Source: Ruminococcus sp. UBA7013 (GTDB lineage Bacteria; Bacillota; Clostridia; Oscillospirales; Ruminococcaceae). Taken from it: a stretch of DNA of 33,430 nucleotides. Position 1 is the stretch's first letter. Every line of letters begins with the position of its first letter. The notes beneath the pieces were generated by a model. That model worked only from the letters and a program-made list of their open reading frames with translations. It was not told the origin of the DNA and did no database searches. The stretch is from NCBI GenBank assembly GCA_002449585.1, contig DJXD01000086.1, forward strand, positions 1 through 33,430. Direction: 5' to 3'. A program made the position numbers and the translations under genes. Of this stretch, positions 13,707-20,826 are shown piece after piece.

Positions 13707-13735
13707 TTGACAAATGCGCATAAAAGGCGTATAAT
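13707..13735 (+). promoter_or_regulatory. Sigma-A promoter of hicAB
   Basis: TTGACA (13707-13712), 17 bp, TATAAT (13730-13735). The predicted start (about 13742) coincides with the AAGGGG ribosome site of hicA, so the leader would be about 12 nt. Confidence 0.87.
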
Positions 13736-13753
13736 AAAATAAGGGGTGATGAT

Positions 13754-13927
13754 GTGAAACGAAAAGACTTAGTAAAGCTTTTCGAAAAAAATGGGTGGTA
13801 TTTTCTCCGGGACGGCGGACGGCATGATATTTATACAGATGGTCAGAAAACTGAGCCAATCCCTTGCCGCAGAGAAATCAATGAAACCCTTGCAAAAGCA
13901 TTAATTAAGAAACATGGTCTCAAATAA
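13754..13927 (+). CDS. hicA: HicA-family mRNA interferase toxin
   Basis: A 57-residue protein starting with GTG, MKRKDLVKLFEKNGW, with AAGGGG 7 nt upstream. It is the short dsRBD-like HicA fold. Conserved features are the amphipathic first helix ending NGW, the GGRHDIY strand with the catalytic His (H24), and PIPCRREI followed by the last helix. HicA cuts mRNA and tmRNA and is blocked by HicB, encoded 15 nt downstream. The toxin-first order is the usual one for hicAB. Confidence 0.88.
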   Translation: MKRKDLVKLFEKNGWYFLRDGGRHDIYTDGQKTEPIPCRREINETLAKALIKKHGLK

Positions 13928-13942
13928 GGAGGTTGTTTTTTT

Positions 13943-14332
13943 ATGAAAAGAGTTTACCCTGCAATTCTCACACCAGATAAAAACTGTATTCTCGTCACAG
14001 TTCCCGATTTTGATATTATGACACAAGGCGAAAATCTCGCAGATGCCATTGATATGGCAAGGGATGCCATTAATCTAATGGGGGTACAGTATGAAGATGA
14101 TCATAAAACTATCCCTGAAGCTTCTGCTGTTTCTGCCCTCTCACTGGAAGAAGGTCAGATTTCTACCCTGATTGACTGTGATTTTGATGAATACAGAAAA
14201 ATGCTTGATAACAGAGCTGTCAAGAAAAACTGCACACTTCCGTCATGGCTCAATAAAAAGGCCGAAGCCGCACATATTAATTTTTCACAGACATTACAGG
14301 ACGCTTTACTGGAAAAACTTGACATTCGCTAA
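13943..14332 (+). CDS. hicB: HicB-family antitoxin
   Basis: A 129-residue protein. The N-terminal partial RNase-H-like domain (YPAILTPDKNCILVTVPDFDIMTQGENLADAIDMARDAI) is the part that masks HicA. The C-terminal domain (CTLPSWLNKKAEAAHINFSQTLQDALLEKL) is ribbon-helix-helix, so this HicB probably binds DNA and represses its own operon. AAGGAGG lies about 11 nt before the ATG. The gene ends 6 nt before the second copy of the terminator repeat. Confidence 0.9.
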   Translation: MKRVYPAILTPDKNCILVTVPDFDIMTQGENLADAIDMARDAINLMGVQYEDDHKTIPEASAVSALSLEEGQISTLIDCDFDEYRKMLDNRAVKKNCTLPSWLNKKAEAAHINFSQTLQDALLEKLDIR

Positions 14333-14338
14333 ATCTTT

Positions 14339-14363
14339 CTCCCCTGATTGCAGGGGAGATTTT
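14339..14363 (+). terminator. Terminator after hicB (repeat copy 2)
   Basis: The same CTCCCCTG-ATTG-CAGGGGAG hairpin and flanking ATTTT as at 13670-13694, identical over 25 bp. It is followed by CTGC, so the T-tract is shorter than in copy 1. It lies between convergent hicB and the P-type ATPase. Confidence 0.8.
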
Positions 14364-14368
14364 CTGCT

Positions 14369-16951
14369 TTATTTTTTGGTCTTTCCTACAAAAAGAGAGG
14401 TCATCACCGGAACAGCAAAAGAAAATGCTAATGCTTGATATAATAAATTCCCTGTCAGCGAAGCAGTCGAGAAAATCCCCTGTGCCTGTGGCAGCCAGAT
14501 CGTCAAGATTAATAATAATGCTGAAATCAATACAGCAAAAATCAGCTTCCAGTTTGAAAAATAATCTACACTGAAAATTGTCCCGTGTTCAGACTTGCAT
14601 TCGAAAACATGAATCAGCTGTGATAATACTAATGTGAATAATGCACATGTTCTGGCTTCTGTCAATGTGCCATCAAATCGCAATGCTGTGCTGAAACTTC
14701 CTAATGTACATAAGCCGATCATCACCCCACGCCAGATAATTTTATTTAATAATCCATCTGCAAAAAAACTTTCCTCCGGCTTCCGTGGCGGCCGCTTCAT
14801 GACATCTTTTTCCGGCGGCTCTAATCCTAATGCAATCGCTGGAAGCCCATCCGTTGCCAGATTCACAAGCAATAATTGCACCGGAAGCAATACCACTGGC
14901 ATCCCCATCAGAATCCCAAGAAACATGGTGATCACTTCCCCAATATTGCAGGATAATAAATATCTCACAAATTTCCGGATATTCGAATAAATCGCCCTTC
15001 CCTGCTCTACAGCGCAAACTAATGTTGCAAGATTATCATCCATTAGAATGACATCAGCGGCCTGTTTAGCGACATCTGTGCCATTCATGCCCATAGCAAC
15101 ACCAACATCCGCCTCTTTGATCGCCGGGGCATCATTGACACCGTCCCCCGTCATGGTCACAATATTCCCCGTACGCTGAAAGGCTTTGACTAATCTTAAT
15201 TTATGCGAGGGATTCACCCGTGCAAAAACAGAAATTCGTGATAATTTTCTATCAAGCTGAGTATCTGTCATCAGATCCAGCTCATCCCCTGTGATAACTT
15301 CACCACCCCGGAGCAATCCCGCCTTCTGGGCAATGGCGGCGGCCGTTTTTTTATGATCCCCTGTGATCATTACGGTTCTAACAGATGCAGATGCACATTT
15401 TCGAATCGCTTCTTTTGCTTCTGGTCTGGGCGGATCAAGCATTCCTGTGATTCCTGTATAAATCAGCCCTGATTTTGTCAGAGAATCTGATTTTTTCTCT
15501 GCAAATGCCAATACTCGCAACGCTTGTGATGATAATTTTTCTGCCTGCGCAGAAATTTGTTTTTTCATGCTGATTGTCAAGGGCTGATCACCTGATCTTG
15601 TGCGGACAAAATCGCATTGTTGCAGGATCGTATCAAGTGCGCCTTTGACATAGAGTTTTCTCTGATTTTGATTTTGCATAAGAACGCTCATGCATCTAGT
15701 ATCACTATCAAATGGATCTTCTTCCAGCCGGGAGCAATTTAATATTTTCGCTGAAATGCCGCCTTTGGCCGCCATTGCAAGCAATGCTGTTTCTGTAGGA
15801 TCGCCCACTGCTGACCATTCAGAAGCATCTTTTTCAGATAATTCGGCATTATTGCATAGTACAGCACAGGTCAGCAGACTTTCCAGAGCAGGTATCTGCT
15901 TCACGCTGATCGGATGCTGATTTTCTAAAATTGCCCCTTCTTTTTTGAGCGCATTCCCTGTGACATCAAATTCCTGATCCAGTGTGATGATTTTGGTCAC
16001 TGTCATGCGATTCTCTGTAATTGTTCCGGTTTTATCTGAACAGATCACAGAAGTACAGCCCAAAGTTTCCACACTATGCAGACGATTGACAAGGGCTTTC
16101 TGCTTCATCATGCGATTTACTGCCAATGCCAAAGCAATTGTCACTGTCGCCGGAAGCCCTTCGGGAATTGCGGCAATGGCAATAGAAATTCCTGTCATGA
16201 GCATATCAAAAATCGGTTCACCCCGGAGCACTCCTGCGGCAAATACTGCCATGCATACCCCGATGCAGATCAAGGCCAGCATCTTCCCCAATTCGCCTAA
16301 TCTTTTTTGCAAGGGGGTTTCTGTTCTCTGGATCTCTGACAGCATTCCGGAAATTTGTCCCATCTGCGTTTCTTTTCCAATCGAAATGACTTCTGCTGTG
16401 CCGCTTCCTCTGGTGACGGCTGTACCGCTATAAATCAAATAGGATTTATGCAATCCTGTGAGATCATCCCGATGAGAGCCGGCATATTTTGCAATGGGCT
16501 CTGCTTCTCCGGTCAATACAGATTCATTGGCATAAAAATGATTTGCTGTTAATAATAAACAATCTGCCGGGATGCAGTCGCCTGCTTCGACTGAAATTAG
16601 ATCTCCGGGAACTAATTCTTCTGCCGGGCGTTCCTGCAAAACATCATCACGCCAGACTTTTGCAGTGGGGGCTGTCATATTGCGGAGGGCTTCGAGTGTT
16701 TTTTCTGTGCGATATTCCTGCACAAATCCGAGTATCGCATTTAGAATGACTATAATAATAATCGTGACAGCATCCGTCCATTCTCCTAATAAAGCAGAAA
16801 TGCCAGTAGCCGCTAATAAGATCAATACCATAGCATCTTTAAACTGACTTAAAAAAATACTGATTGCGCCGGGGGGTCTGACCTGAACGAGGGTATTTGC
16901 CCCATATTGTTTTCTGCGTTCCTGCACCTGTGCAGAAGAAAGACCTTTCAT
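14369..16951 (-). CDS. P-type cation ATPase, Ca2+-transporting (PMR1/SERCA-like)
   Basis: An 860-residue P2A-type pump of usual length. Motifs in order are the actuator LTGEAEP (146-152, where the common TGES reads TGEA), AIPEGLP (261-267, M4 ion site), the phosphorylated Asp in SDKTGT (D306), the nucleotide-domain KGA, the hinge TGDGVNDAPA, and M6 NLATDG. The PEGLP and NLATDG sites point to Ca2+ (or Mn2+) export from the cytosol. A Gly/Ser-rich metal-binding N-domain is absent. GAAGGGAG precedes the ATG. The small gene at 17023-17400 lies 71 nt upstream on the same strand. No obvious promoter is visible in that gap. Confidence 0.92.
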   Translation of the reverse strand: MKGLSSAQVQERRKQYGANTLVQVRPPGAISIFLSQFKDAMVLILLAATGISALLGEWTDAVTIIIIVILNAILGFVQEYRTEKTLEALRNMTAPTAKVWRDDVLQERPAEELVPGDLISVEAGDCIPADCLLLTANHFYANESVLTGEAEPIAKYAGSHRDDLTGLHKSYLIYSGTAVTRGSGTAEVISIGKETQMGQISGMLSEIQRTETPLQKRLGELGKMLALICIGVCMAVFAAGVLRGEPIFDMLMTGISIAIAAIPEGLPATVTIALALAVNRMMKQKALVNRLHSVETLGCTSVICSDKTGTITENRMTVTKIITLDQEFDVTGNALKKEGAILENQHPISVKQIPALESLLTCAVLCNNAELSEKDASEWSAVGDPTETALLAMAAKGGISAKILNCSRLEEDPFDSDTRCMSVLMQNQNQRKLYVKGALDTILQQCDFVRTRSGDQPLTISMKKQISAQAEKLSSQALRVLAFAEKKSDSLTKSGLIYTGITGMLDPPRPEAKEAIRKCASASVRTVMITGDHKKTAAAIAQKAGLLRGGEVITGDELDLMTDTQLDRKLSRISVFARVNPSHKLRLVKAFQRTGNIVTMTGDGVNDAPAIKEADVGVAMGMNGTDVAKQAADVILMDDNLATLVCAVEQGRAIYSNIRKFVRYLLSCNIGEVITMFLGILMGMPVVLLPVQLLLVNLATDGLPAIALGLEPPEKDVMKRPPRKPEESFFADGLLNKIIWRGVMIGLCTLGSFSTALRFDGTLTEARTCALFTLVLSQLIHVFECKSEHGTIFSVDYFSNWKLIFAVLISALLLILTIWLPQAQGIFSTASLTGNLLYQALAFSFAVPVMTSLFVGKTKK

Positions 16952-17022
16952 AAATCTGCTCCCTTCTTTGGAATTCTGATTTATGATATGTCCGAGATAT
17001 GGGAAATATGATAATAGTCAGT

Positions 17023-17400
17023 TCATTGGAATATTCCAGAAAAAAAATCACGAAGGGCATGCAGATATTCCAGCAGTTGCAATTGAAATTGCTGACAAAT
17101 TTTATCTTGAAATTGCAATTTTTCGCAATAAGCAATAAAATCATTCAGATAAATCTGACAATATCCCCAAGCTTTCAAAGTAGTGGTTTCTTTTCCTGCA
17201 AAGGCTTCCTGATCCTCGATCACGCAGTTATAAATATATACAAAAAATGCAGTCGCTTCTAATTTCTCGAAAATAATATCAACATGTTCCCAATCATCAA
17301 AAGAACAGGAGATGCCTGCCAAATGATGATTTACCTTTGTCCATTGTTCACAGATTTCTTCAAATCTTTTTGCCCAATCATCGCCATTATGAATAATCAT
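17023..17400 (-). CDS. Small helical protein of unknown function
   Basis: A 125-residue soluble protein rich in aromatic residues and Cys (five). It appears all-helical, with strongly acidic and Trp-containing N-terminal segments (DDWAKRFEEICEQW). It has no signal or membrane segment. GAGAGAGGAA precedes the ATG. It lies between the rpsR terminator and the Ca2+-ATPase gene. A TTGACA about 20 nt before the start has no matching -10. I recognise no family; cotranscription with the ATPase is possible. Confidence 0.6.
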   Translation of the reverse strand: MIIHNGDDWAKRFEEICEQWTKVNHHLAGISCSFDDWEHVDIIFEKLEATAFFVYIYNCVIEDQEAFAGKETTTLKAWGYCQIYLNDFIAYCEKLQFQDKICQQFQLQLLEYLHALRDFFSGIFQ

Positions 17401-17427
17401 GATTTTCCTCTCTCTTTCTGATTTGTC

Positions 17428-17459
17428 AAAGAAAACCGTCCCGGATACTTCCGGAACGG
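17428..17459 (-). terminator. Terminator of the rpsF-ssb-rpsR operon
   Basis: A 10-bp stem with one G-U pair (17436-17445 with 17450-17459) has a 4-nt loop and is followed on the minus strand by TTTTCTTTG. It lies 13 nt beyond the rpsR stop. Confidence 0.8.
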
Positions 17460-17472
17460 CATTTATTTTTGA

Positions 17473-17715
17473 TTAATCGCTTACATAGGGCAGGAGTGCA
17501 ATCTGTCTTGCTCTCTTGATTGCAGAAGTCAGCTCACGCTGATGATATGCACATGTACCTGTCACACGACGAGGCAGGATTTTAGACCGTTCAGTCATGC
17601 ATTTTCTAAGCTTTGCAATATCTTTGTAGTCAATTTTTTCTACACGATCTACGCAGAACATGCAAACCTTTTTGCGTGGCCGTCTTGCCGGTCTGGAATT
17701 TCTTTCACGTTCCAT
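17473..17715 (-). CDS. rpsR: Small-subunit ribosomal protein bS18
   Basis: An 80-residue ribosomal protein with the usual basic N-terminus, the KIDYKDIAKLRKC helix and the C-terminal TGTCAYHQRELTSAIKRARQIALLPY. Four Cys (C18, C21, C39, C55) mark the zinc-type C+ form, so zinc binding is likely. It is the third gene of rpsF-ssb-rpsR, with AAAAGGAG upstream. Confidence 0.97.
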   Translation of the reverse strand: MERERNSRPARRPRKKVCMFCVDRVEKIDYKDIAKLRKCMTERSKILPRRVTGTCAYHQRELTSAIKRARQIALLPYVSD

Positions 17716-17738
17716 TTGCGGGTTCTCCTTTTCTAAGA

Positions 17739-18260
17739 TTAAAACGGTACGTCACCGTCACCAATAATTTCTTCAAAATCGCTGAGATTGCTGTCACCAA
17801 GCTGCACATTTTTCTGCTGCTGTGCGCTGGGAACGGGAGCTTGCTGCGGCTGGCTATTATTCTGATAGCCATTATTGGCCTGATAATTATAATTATTATT
17901 CTGGTAGCCGCCGTTGCTGGTTCTGGTAGGATCAGAAAGTAGAAAGCTTACATTGTCAGCAACAATTTGATCACGATACTGCTGAACGCCGTTTTTATCT
18001 ACATAATTATCATTCTGAATTCTGCCCTCGATCAGGATCGGCTTGCCTTTCACAAAATAACGGTTGACAAACTCGGCTGTCTGTCTCCAGCAGGTGATCC
18101 TGAAAAAATCAGATTGCGGCGTATTCTGGCCATTCGTCTGATTATTACGGCTTCCCGGACGATCTACAGCAATTCTAATACTACACCGGGCAATTCCGCT
18201 CTGTGTCATGCTGAACTCCGGATCAGCTACCAAACGCCCCATTAAAATGACTTTATTCAT
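17739..18260 (-). CDS. ssb: Single-stranded DNA-binding protein
   Basis: A 173-residue protein. The OB fold covers residues 1-~108 (MNKVILMGRLVADPEF, FFRITCWRQTAEFVNRYFVKGKPILIEGRI). A Gly/Asn/Gln-rich flexible linker follows, then the acidic tip ending DGDVPF, which recruits repair and replication partners. It sits between rpsF and rpsR as in most Firmicutes. Confidence 0.97.
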   Translation of the reverse strand: MNKVILMGRLVADPEFSMTQSGIARCSIRIAVDRPGSRNNQTNGQNTPQSDFFRITCWRQTAEFVNRYFVKGKPILIEGRIQNDNYVDKNGVQQYRDQIVADNVSFLLSDPTRTSNGGYQNNNYNYQANNGYQNNSQPQQAPVPSAQQQKNVQLGDSNLSDFEEIIGDGDVPF

Positions 18261-18302
18261 GCAAAAACCTCCCCAATAGAAATTTTTTCTTCCGGCATAT
18301 GC

Positions 18303-18596
18303 TTACTTGGTTGTCACCAGTGCACGGAGCACGCCATCAGTAATATTCAGTCTGCGGTTGAGTTCTGCCGGGAAATTCGGCTCAGACGTGAATGTATACA
18401 GAACATAATAGCCTTCTGTTTCATAATTAATGGGATAAGCTAGCTTACGCTTGCCCCAGTCTTCATTGATTTCATTCAGGGTTGCATGTCTTTCAATTAC
18501 GCCTTTGAATTTTTCGATCAAAGCTCTGAGAGCTTCTTCATCTTTCTTCAGGCTGAAAACAACCATAGCTTCATAATTTTCGCTGAGTTTTGCCAT
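18303..18596 (-). CDS. rpsF: Small-subunit ribosomal protein bS6
   Basis: A 97-residue protein, MAKLSENYEAMVVFSLKKDEE..., with the family segments NEDWGKRKLAYPINYETEGYYV and the C-terminal LNITDGVLRALV. The start at 18596 is set by AAGGAGGTG 7 nt upstream; the longer frame to 18665 lacks a site and reads through the regulatory leader. It is the first gene of the operon. bS6 pairs with bS18 on the 30S platform. Confidence 0.96.
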   Translation of the reverse strand: MAKLSENYEAMVVFSLKKDEEALRALIEKFKGVIERHATLNEINEDWGKRKLAYPINYETEGYYVLYTFTSEPNFPAELNRRLNITDGVLRALVTTK

Positions 18597-18621
18597 CTGA
18601 AAACACCTCCTTCTGGATTTC

Positions 18622-18648
18622 GCCTGTTCTTTTCCGGATACAACAGGC
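18622..18648 (-). promoter_or_regulatory. Candidate S6:S18-binding leader hairpin
   Basis: On the minus strand GCCTGTT and AACAGGC form a 7-bp stem whose 13-nt apical region contains CCG. A conserved CCG next to a stem in the rpsF leader is the mark of the S6:S18 autoregulatory RNA known in many bacteria. The hairpin lies between the promoter and the rpsF ribosome site. The match is by position and the CCG only; a covariance search is needed. Confidence 0.45.
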
Positions 18649-18681
18649 AAGGAAATTTGCTGCATTCAACAGCTACAGATT

Positions 18682-18710
18682 ATTATAACATAAAATGCCG
18701 GGCTTGTCAA
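18682..18710 (-). promoter_or_regulatory. Promoter of rpsF-ssb-rpsR
   Basis: Minus strand: TTGACA (RC of 18705-18710), 17 bp, TATAAT (RC of 18682-18687) with TG upstream. The leader before rpsF is about 80 nt. Confidence 0.88.
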
Positions 18711-18727
18711 GCTTTTTTTTGAAATTT

Positions 18728-19825
18728 TTATTCCAGACTTAACAGACGGCCAATATTTTCCTCATCATGATGTTCTAAGAGAAATTTAGAAACAGTTTTG
18801 AAATTCTGCTGAATATATTCCCGAAAAATAGTATCTTCCTCCATGGCGGCCGCCATCAGCACGGCAATTGGAATTTTATAATCCGGATTCTGGATTTTCC
18901 GGAAGAAAAAGCGTCTTCTGCTGGGATCTTTCTCCGCCCAGAAGCGATATAATAAAGTCTCTTCTTGTGATTGATCTGTCACATGTACCGTCACACAGCA
19001 GTCTTTGTTATGCAGATATAAATATTCTGCATTTCGGAATAATCCGGAATTCAAGCAGTCTGTTTTGTCATATACAGAAACTTCTTTGAGATGATTACAG
19101 CAAATAAATGCATTTTTGCCGATTTTATGAATCGTATGCGGAATTTCAATTTTTGTCAGGCCTGTACAGCCCATGAATGCCTGTCTCCCGATTTCTGTCA
19201 GATGCTCTGGCAGATGTATTTCTGTCAGGCTGGTGCAGTTGGTGAATGCACCATCCTGAATGCTTTCCAGATGCTCCGGCAGATTGATTTTTTCAAGACA
19301 GAAACAATCAGAAAACGCCCATTTGCCAATTCTTGTGATCTGTTCAGGCAGAGAAACAGAAATCAGCCCCCAGCAATCGGCAAACACACGGCTTTCTACT
19401 TCTTTGACAGGCTTAGGAATTCTCACAGCCTGCAAAGAAGTACAGCGTTCAAAGGCACTTTTTCCGAGTGTATGCATGTGTTCCGGGAAATGCACTGTCC
19501 GGAGACTGGTACAATGATAGAATGCACGATCACGGATCGCCGTTACCCCTTCCGGAATGCGGATATGTCTCAGGCTCAGACAGCCTGAAAATGTTTCTGT
19601 CCCGATCTCTGTGACGGATTCCGGAAGAATCACCTCTTTCAGGCGGGTGCATTGCATAAATGTACTGCTTCCCAGATCATGCAGATGTTCCGGAAAAGAA
19701 ATTGTTTTCAGATAATCACAGCCATAAAAGGCATGATCTGCAATTGATGTAACAGTTTCAGGTAGAATAAATTCTTTCAGATCTTTTCTTTGAAAAAATT
19801 CCCATGCGGATATATTTGAATTCAT
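18728..19825 (-). CDS. Cytoplasmic leucine-rich-repeat protein (BspA-type LRR_5)
   Basis: A 365-residue protein. About ten ~23-residue repeats of the form hxxIxIPexhxxIgxxAFxxCxxLxxh (for example IRIPEGVTAIRDRAFYHCTSL) fill residues ~15-260. A helical C-terminal region (~100 residues, LLYRFWAEKDPSRRRFFF...) follows. Unlike most BspA-like proteins it has no signal peptide, so it should stay in the cytosol. The start at 19825 has AGAGGTGA upstream. It follows the RING-like membrane protein gene by 18 nt and probably shares its transcript. The repeats suggest protein binding; the partner is unknown. Confidence 0.85.
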   Translation of the reverse strand: MNSNISAWEFFQRKDLKEFILPETVTSIADHAFYGCDYLKTISFPEHLHDLGSSTFMQCTRLKEVILPESVTEIGTETFSGCLSLRHIRIPEGVTAIRDRAFYHCTSLRTVHFPEHMHTLGKSAFERCTSLQAVRIPKPVKEVESRVFADCWGLISVSLPEQITRIGKWAFSDCFCLEKINLPEHLESIQDGAFTNCTSLTEIHLPEHLTEIGRQAFMGCTGLTKIEIPHTIHKIGKNAFICCNHLKEVSVYDKTDCLNSGLFRNAEYLYLHNKDCCVTVHVTDQSQEETLLYRFWAEKDPSRRRFFFRKIQNPDYKIPIAVLMAAAMEEDTIFREYIQQNFKTVSKFLLEHHDEENIGRLLSLE

Positions 19826-19843
19826 GGAGCAGTTCACCTCTGG

Positions 19844-20803
19844 TTATCCAAAAATCGCCAATGTGATCTTATAGGCCAGCATTCCGATGATGCAAAACAG
19901 GCCACAGCATCCCAGAATATTCCATGCATTTGTACCGCCTTCTGCTGCTAAAATGGCTTTCCGGATCGCAGCTGTAGGGCACATTTCACGGATTTTTCTG
20001 ACAGATCTGATTGCATAACGGAAATATAAATAATTTCCAAACAGACAGAGCAGCACTCTCATGATCATATCCAGAATAAAGAACGGTGTTTCAAGTGCTT
20101 CCATCATGGTTTGATTTGCGGTTAAAAATGTTTCTATTTGATGATAAAACTGGATCATCTCATCAGTATAACCTGCATAAGAAGCATTACTCAATGTCCA
20201 GAGCATGGCAAGCCCGGTTCTTGGCAGATTGCAAATCATCCAGATCACGCCGGTAATAATTGCCATAAACCACATTTTGCGATTTGCAAAATAAAAATAG
20301 GGGAATAATGCACAAGGGAGATTGACAGATGCTTTCATTCCGCTGTCACGGAAATGACGAAACAGAGGGATATAATATAGGGTATTATTTTGCACAAAGC
20401 TGGCAACATCGCCAAGGCGTTCGCCTTCCATATCATCCTCCGGAGACATGCCACAACAAGGATCAGAAGCATTAAAAATCATTTGCTGTAATTCTTCAGC
20501 AGCATCAGATTCGGGAGTTGTGAGAGGTGTCTCACAGACGGAACATGTTTTTGCATCTGGAAGATTTATATAACCACATGCAGGGCAGGCAATGCCCCCG
20601 GCAGATGTTCGATGTGCGTCTTCAATAGATTGCCAGCTTCCGCCAACAGCATGTAAAGCTGTATTGATGCATGTACTGCCTTTTTCCTGCCAACAGCTTC
20701 TATGATACGGCGTTCCGCAGGTAGGGCAAACAACAATATCATCCTCTTGTGATTTAAAATTTTTCTGGCAGGCAATGCATTGACAACCGGTATATCTTCC
20801 CAT
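19844..20803 (-). CDS. Prokaryotic RING-like zinc-finger membrane protein
   Basis: A 319-residue protein. Residues 7-~45 form a RING-like finger (CQCIAC, CPTC, YHRSCW, C) of the prokaryotic RING class. Residues ~70-95 are a zinc ribbon (CPACGYINLPDAKTCSVC). The C-terminal half has three or four membrane helices in a DUF2628-like arrangement. The N-terminal zinc part should face the cytosol. AAAGGAG lies 9 nt before the ATG. It sits between rnr (23 nt upstream) and the LRR gene, so the three probably share one transcript. No ubiquitin-like gene is nearby, so E3 activity should not be assumed. Confidence 0.75.
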   Translation of the reverse strand: MGRYTGCQCIACQKNFKSQEDDIVVCPTCGTPYHRSCWQEKGSTCINTALHAVGGSWQSIEDAHRTSAGGIACPACGYINLPDAKTCSVCETPLTTPESDAAEELQQMIFNASDPCCGMSPEDDMEGERLGDVASFVQNNTLYYIPLFRHFRDSGMKASVNLPCALFPYFYFANRKMWFMAIITGVIWMICNLPRTGLAMLWTLSNASYAGYTDEMIQFYHQIETFLTANQTMMEALETPFFILDMIMRVLLCLFGNYLYFRYAIRSVRKIREMCPTAAIRKAILAAEGGTNAWNILGCCGLFCIIGMLAYKITLAIFG

Positions 20804-20826
20804 AAAACAGGCATCTCCTTTCCTGC

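Larger units (their letters stand above)
13670..14363. repeat. 25-bp direct repeats bracketing hicAB
   Basis: The 25 bp at 13670-13694 and 14339-14363 are identical and in direct orientation, enclosing the hicAB promoter and both genes. The repeat unit is a transcription terminator. The pattern could come from capture of hicAB by recombination between terminators, or from insertion with duplication of the sigG terminator. No transposase or integrase accompanies it. Confidence 0.6.

Noticed and set aside
19091..19588. A 165-codon plus-strand frame rich in Cys and Phe inside the LRR gene.
   Set aside because: It is the antisense shadow of the repeat array; its periodicity mirrors the LRR repeats.
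19844..20803. Ubiquitin-ligase activity for the RING-like protein.
   Set aside because: No E1, E2 or ubiquitin-like gene is present, and prokaryotic RING-like fingers often serve other roles.
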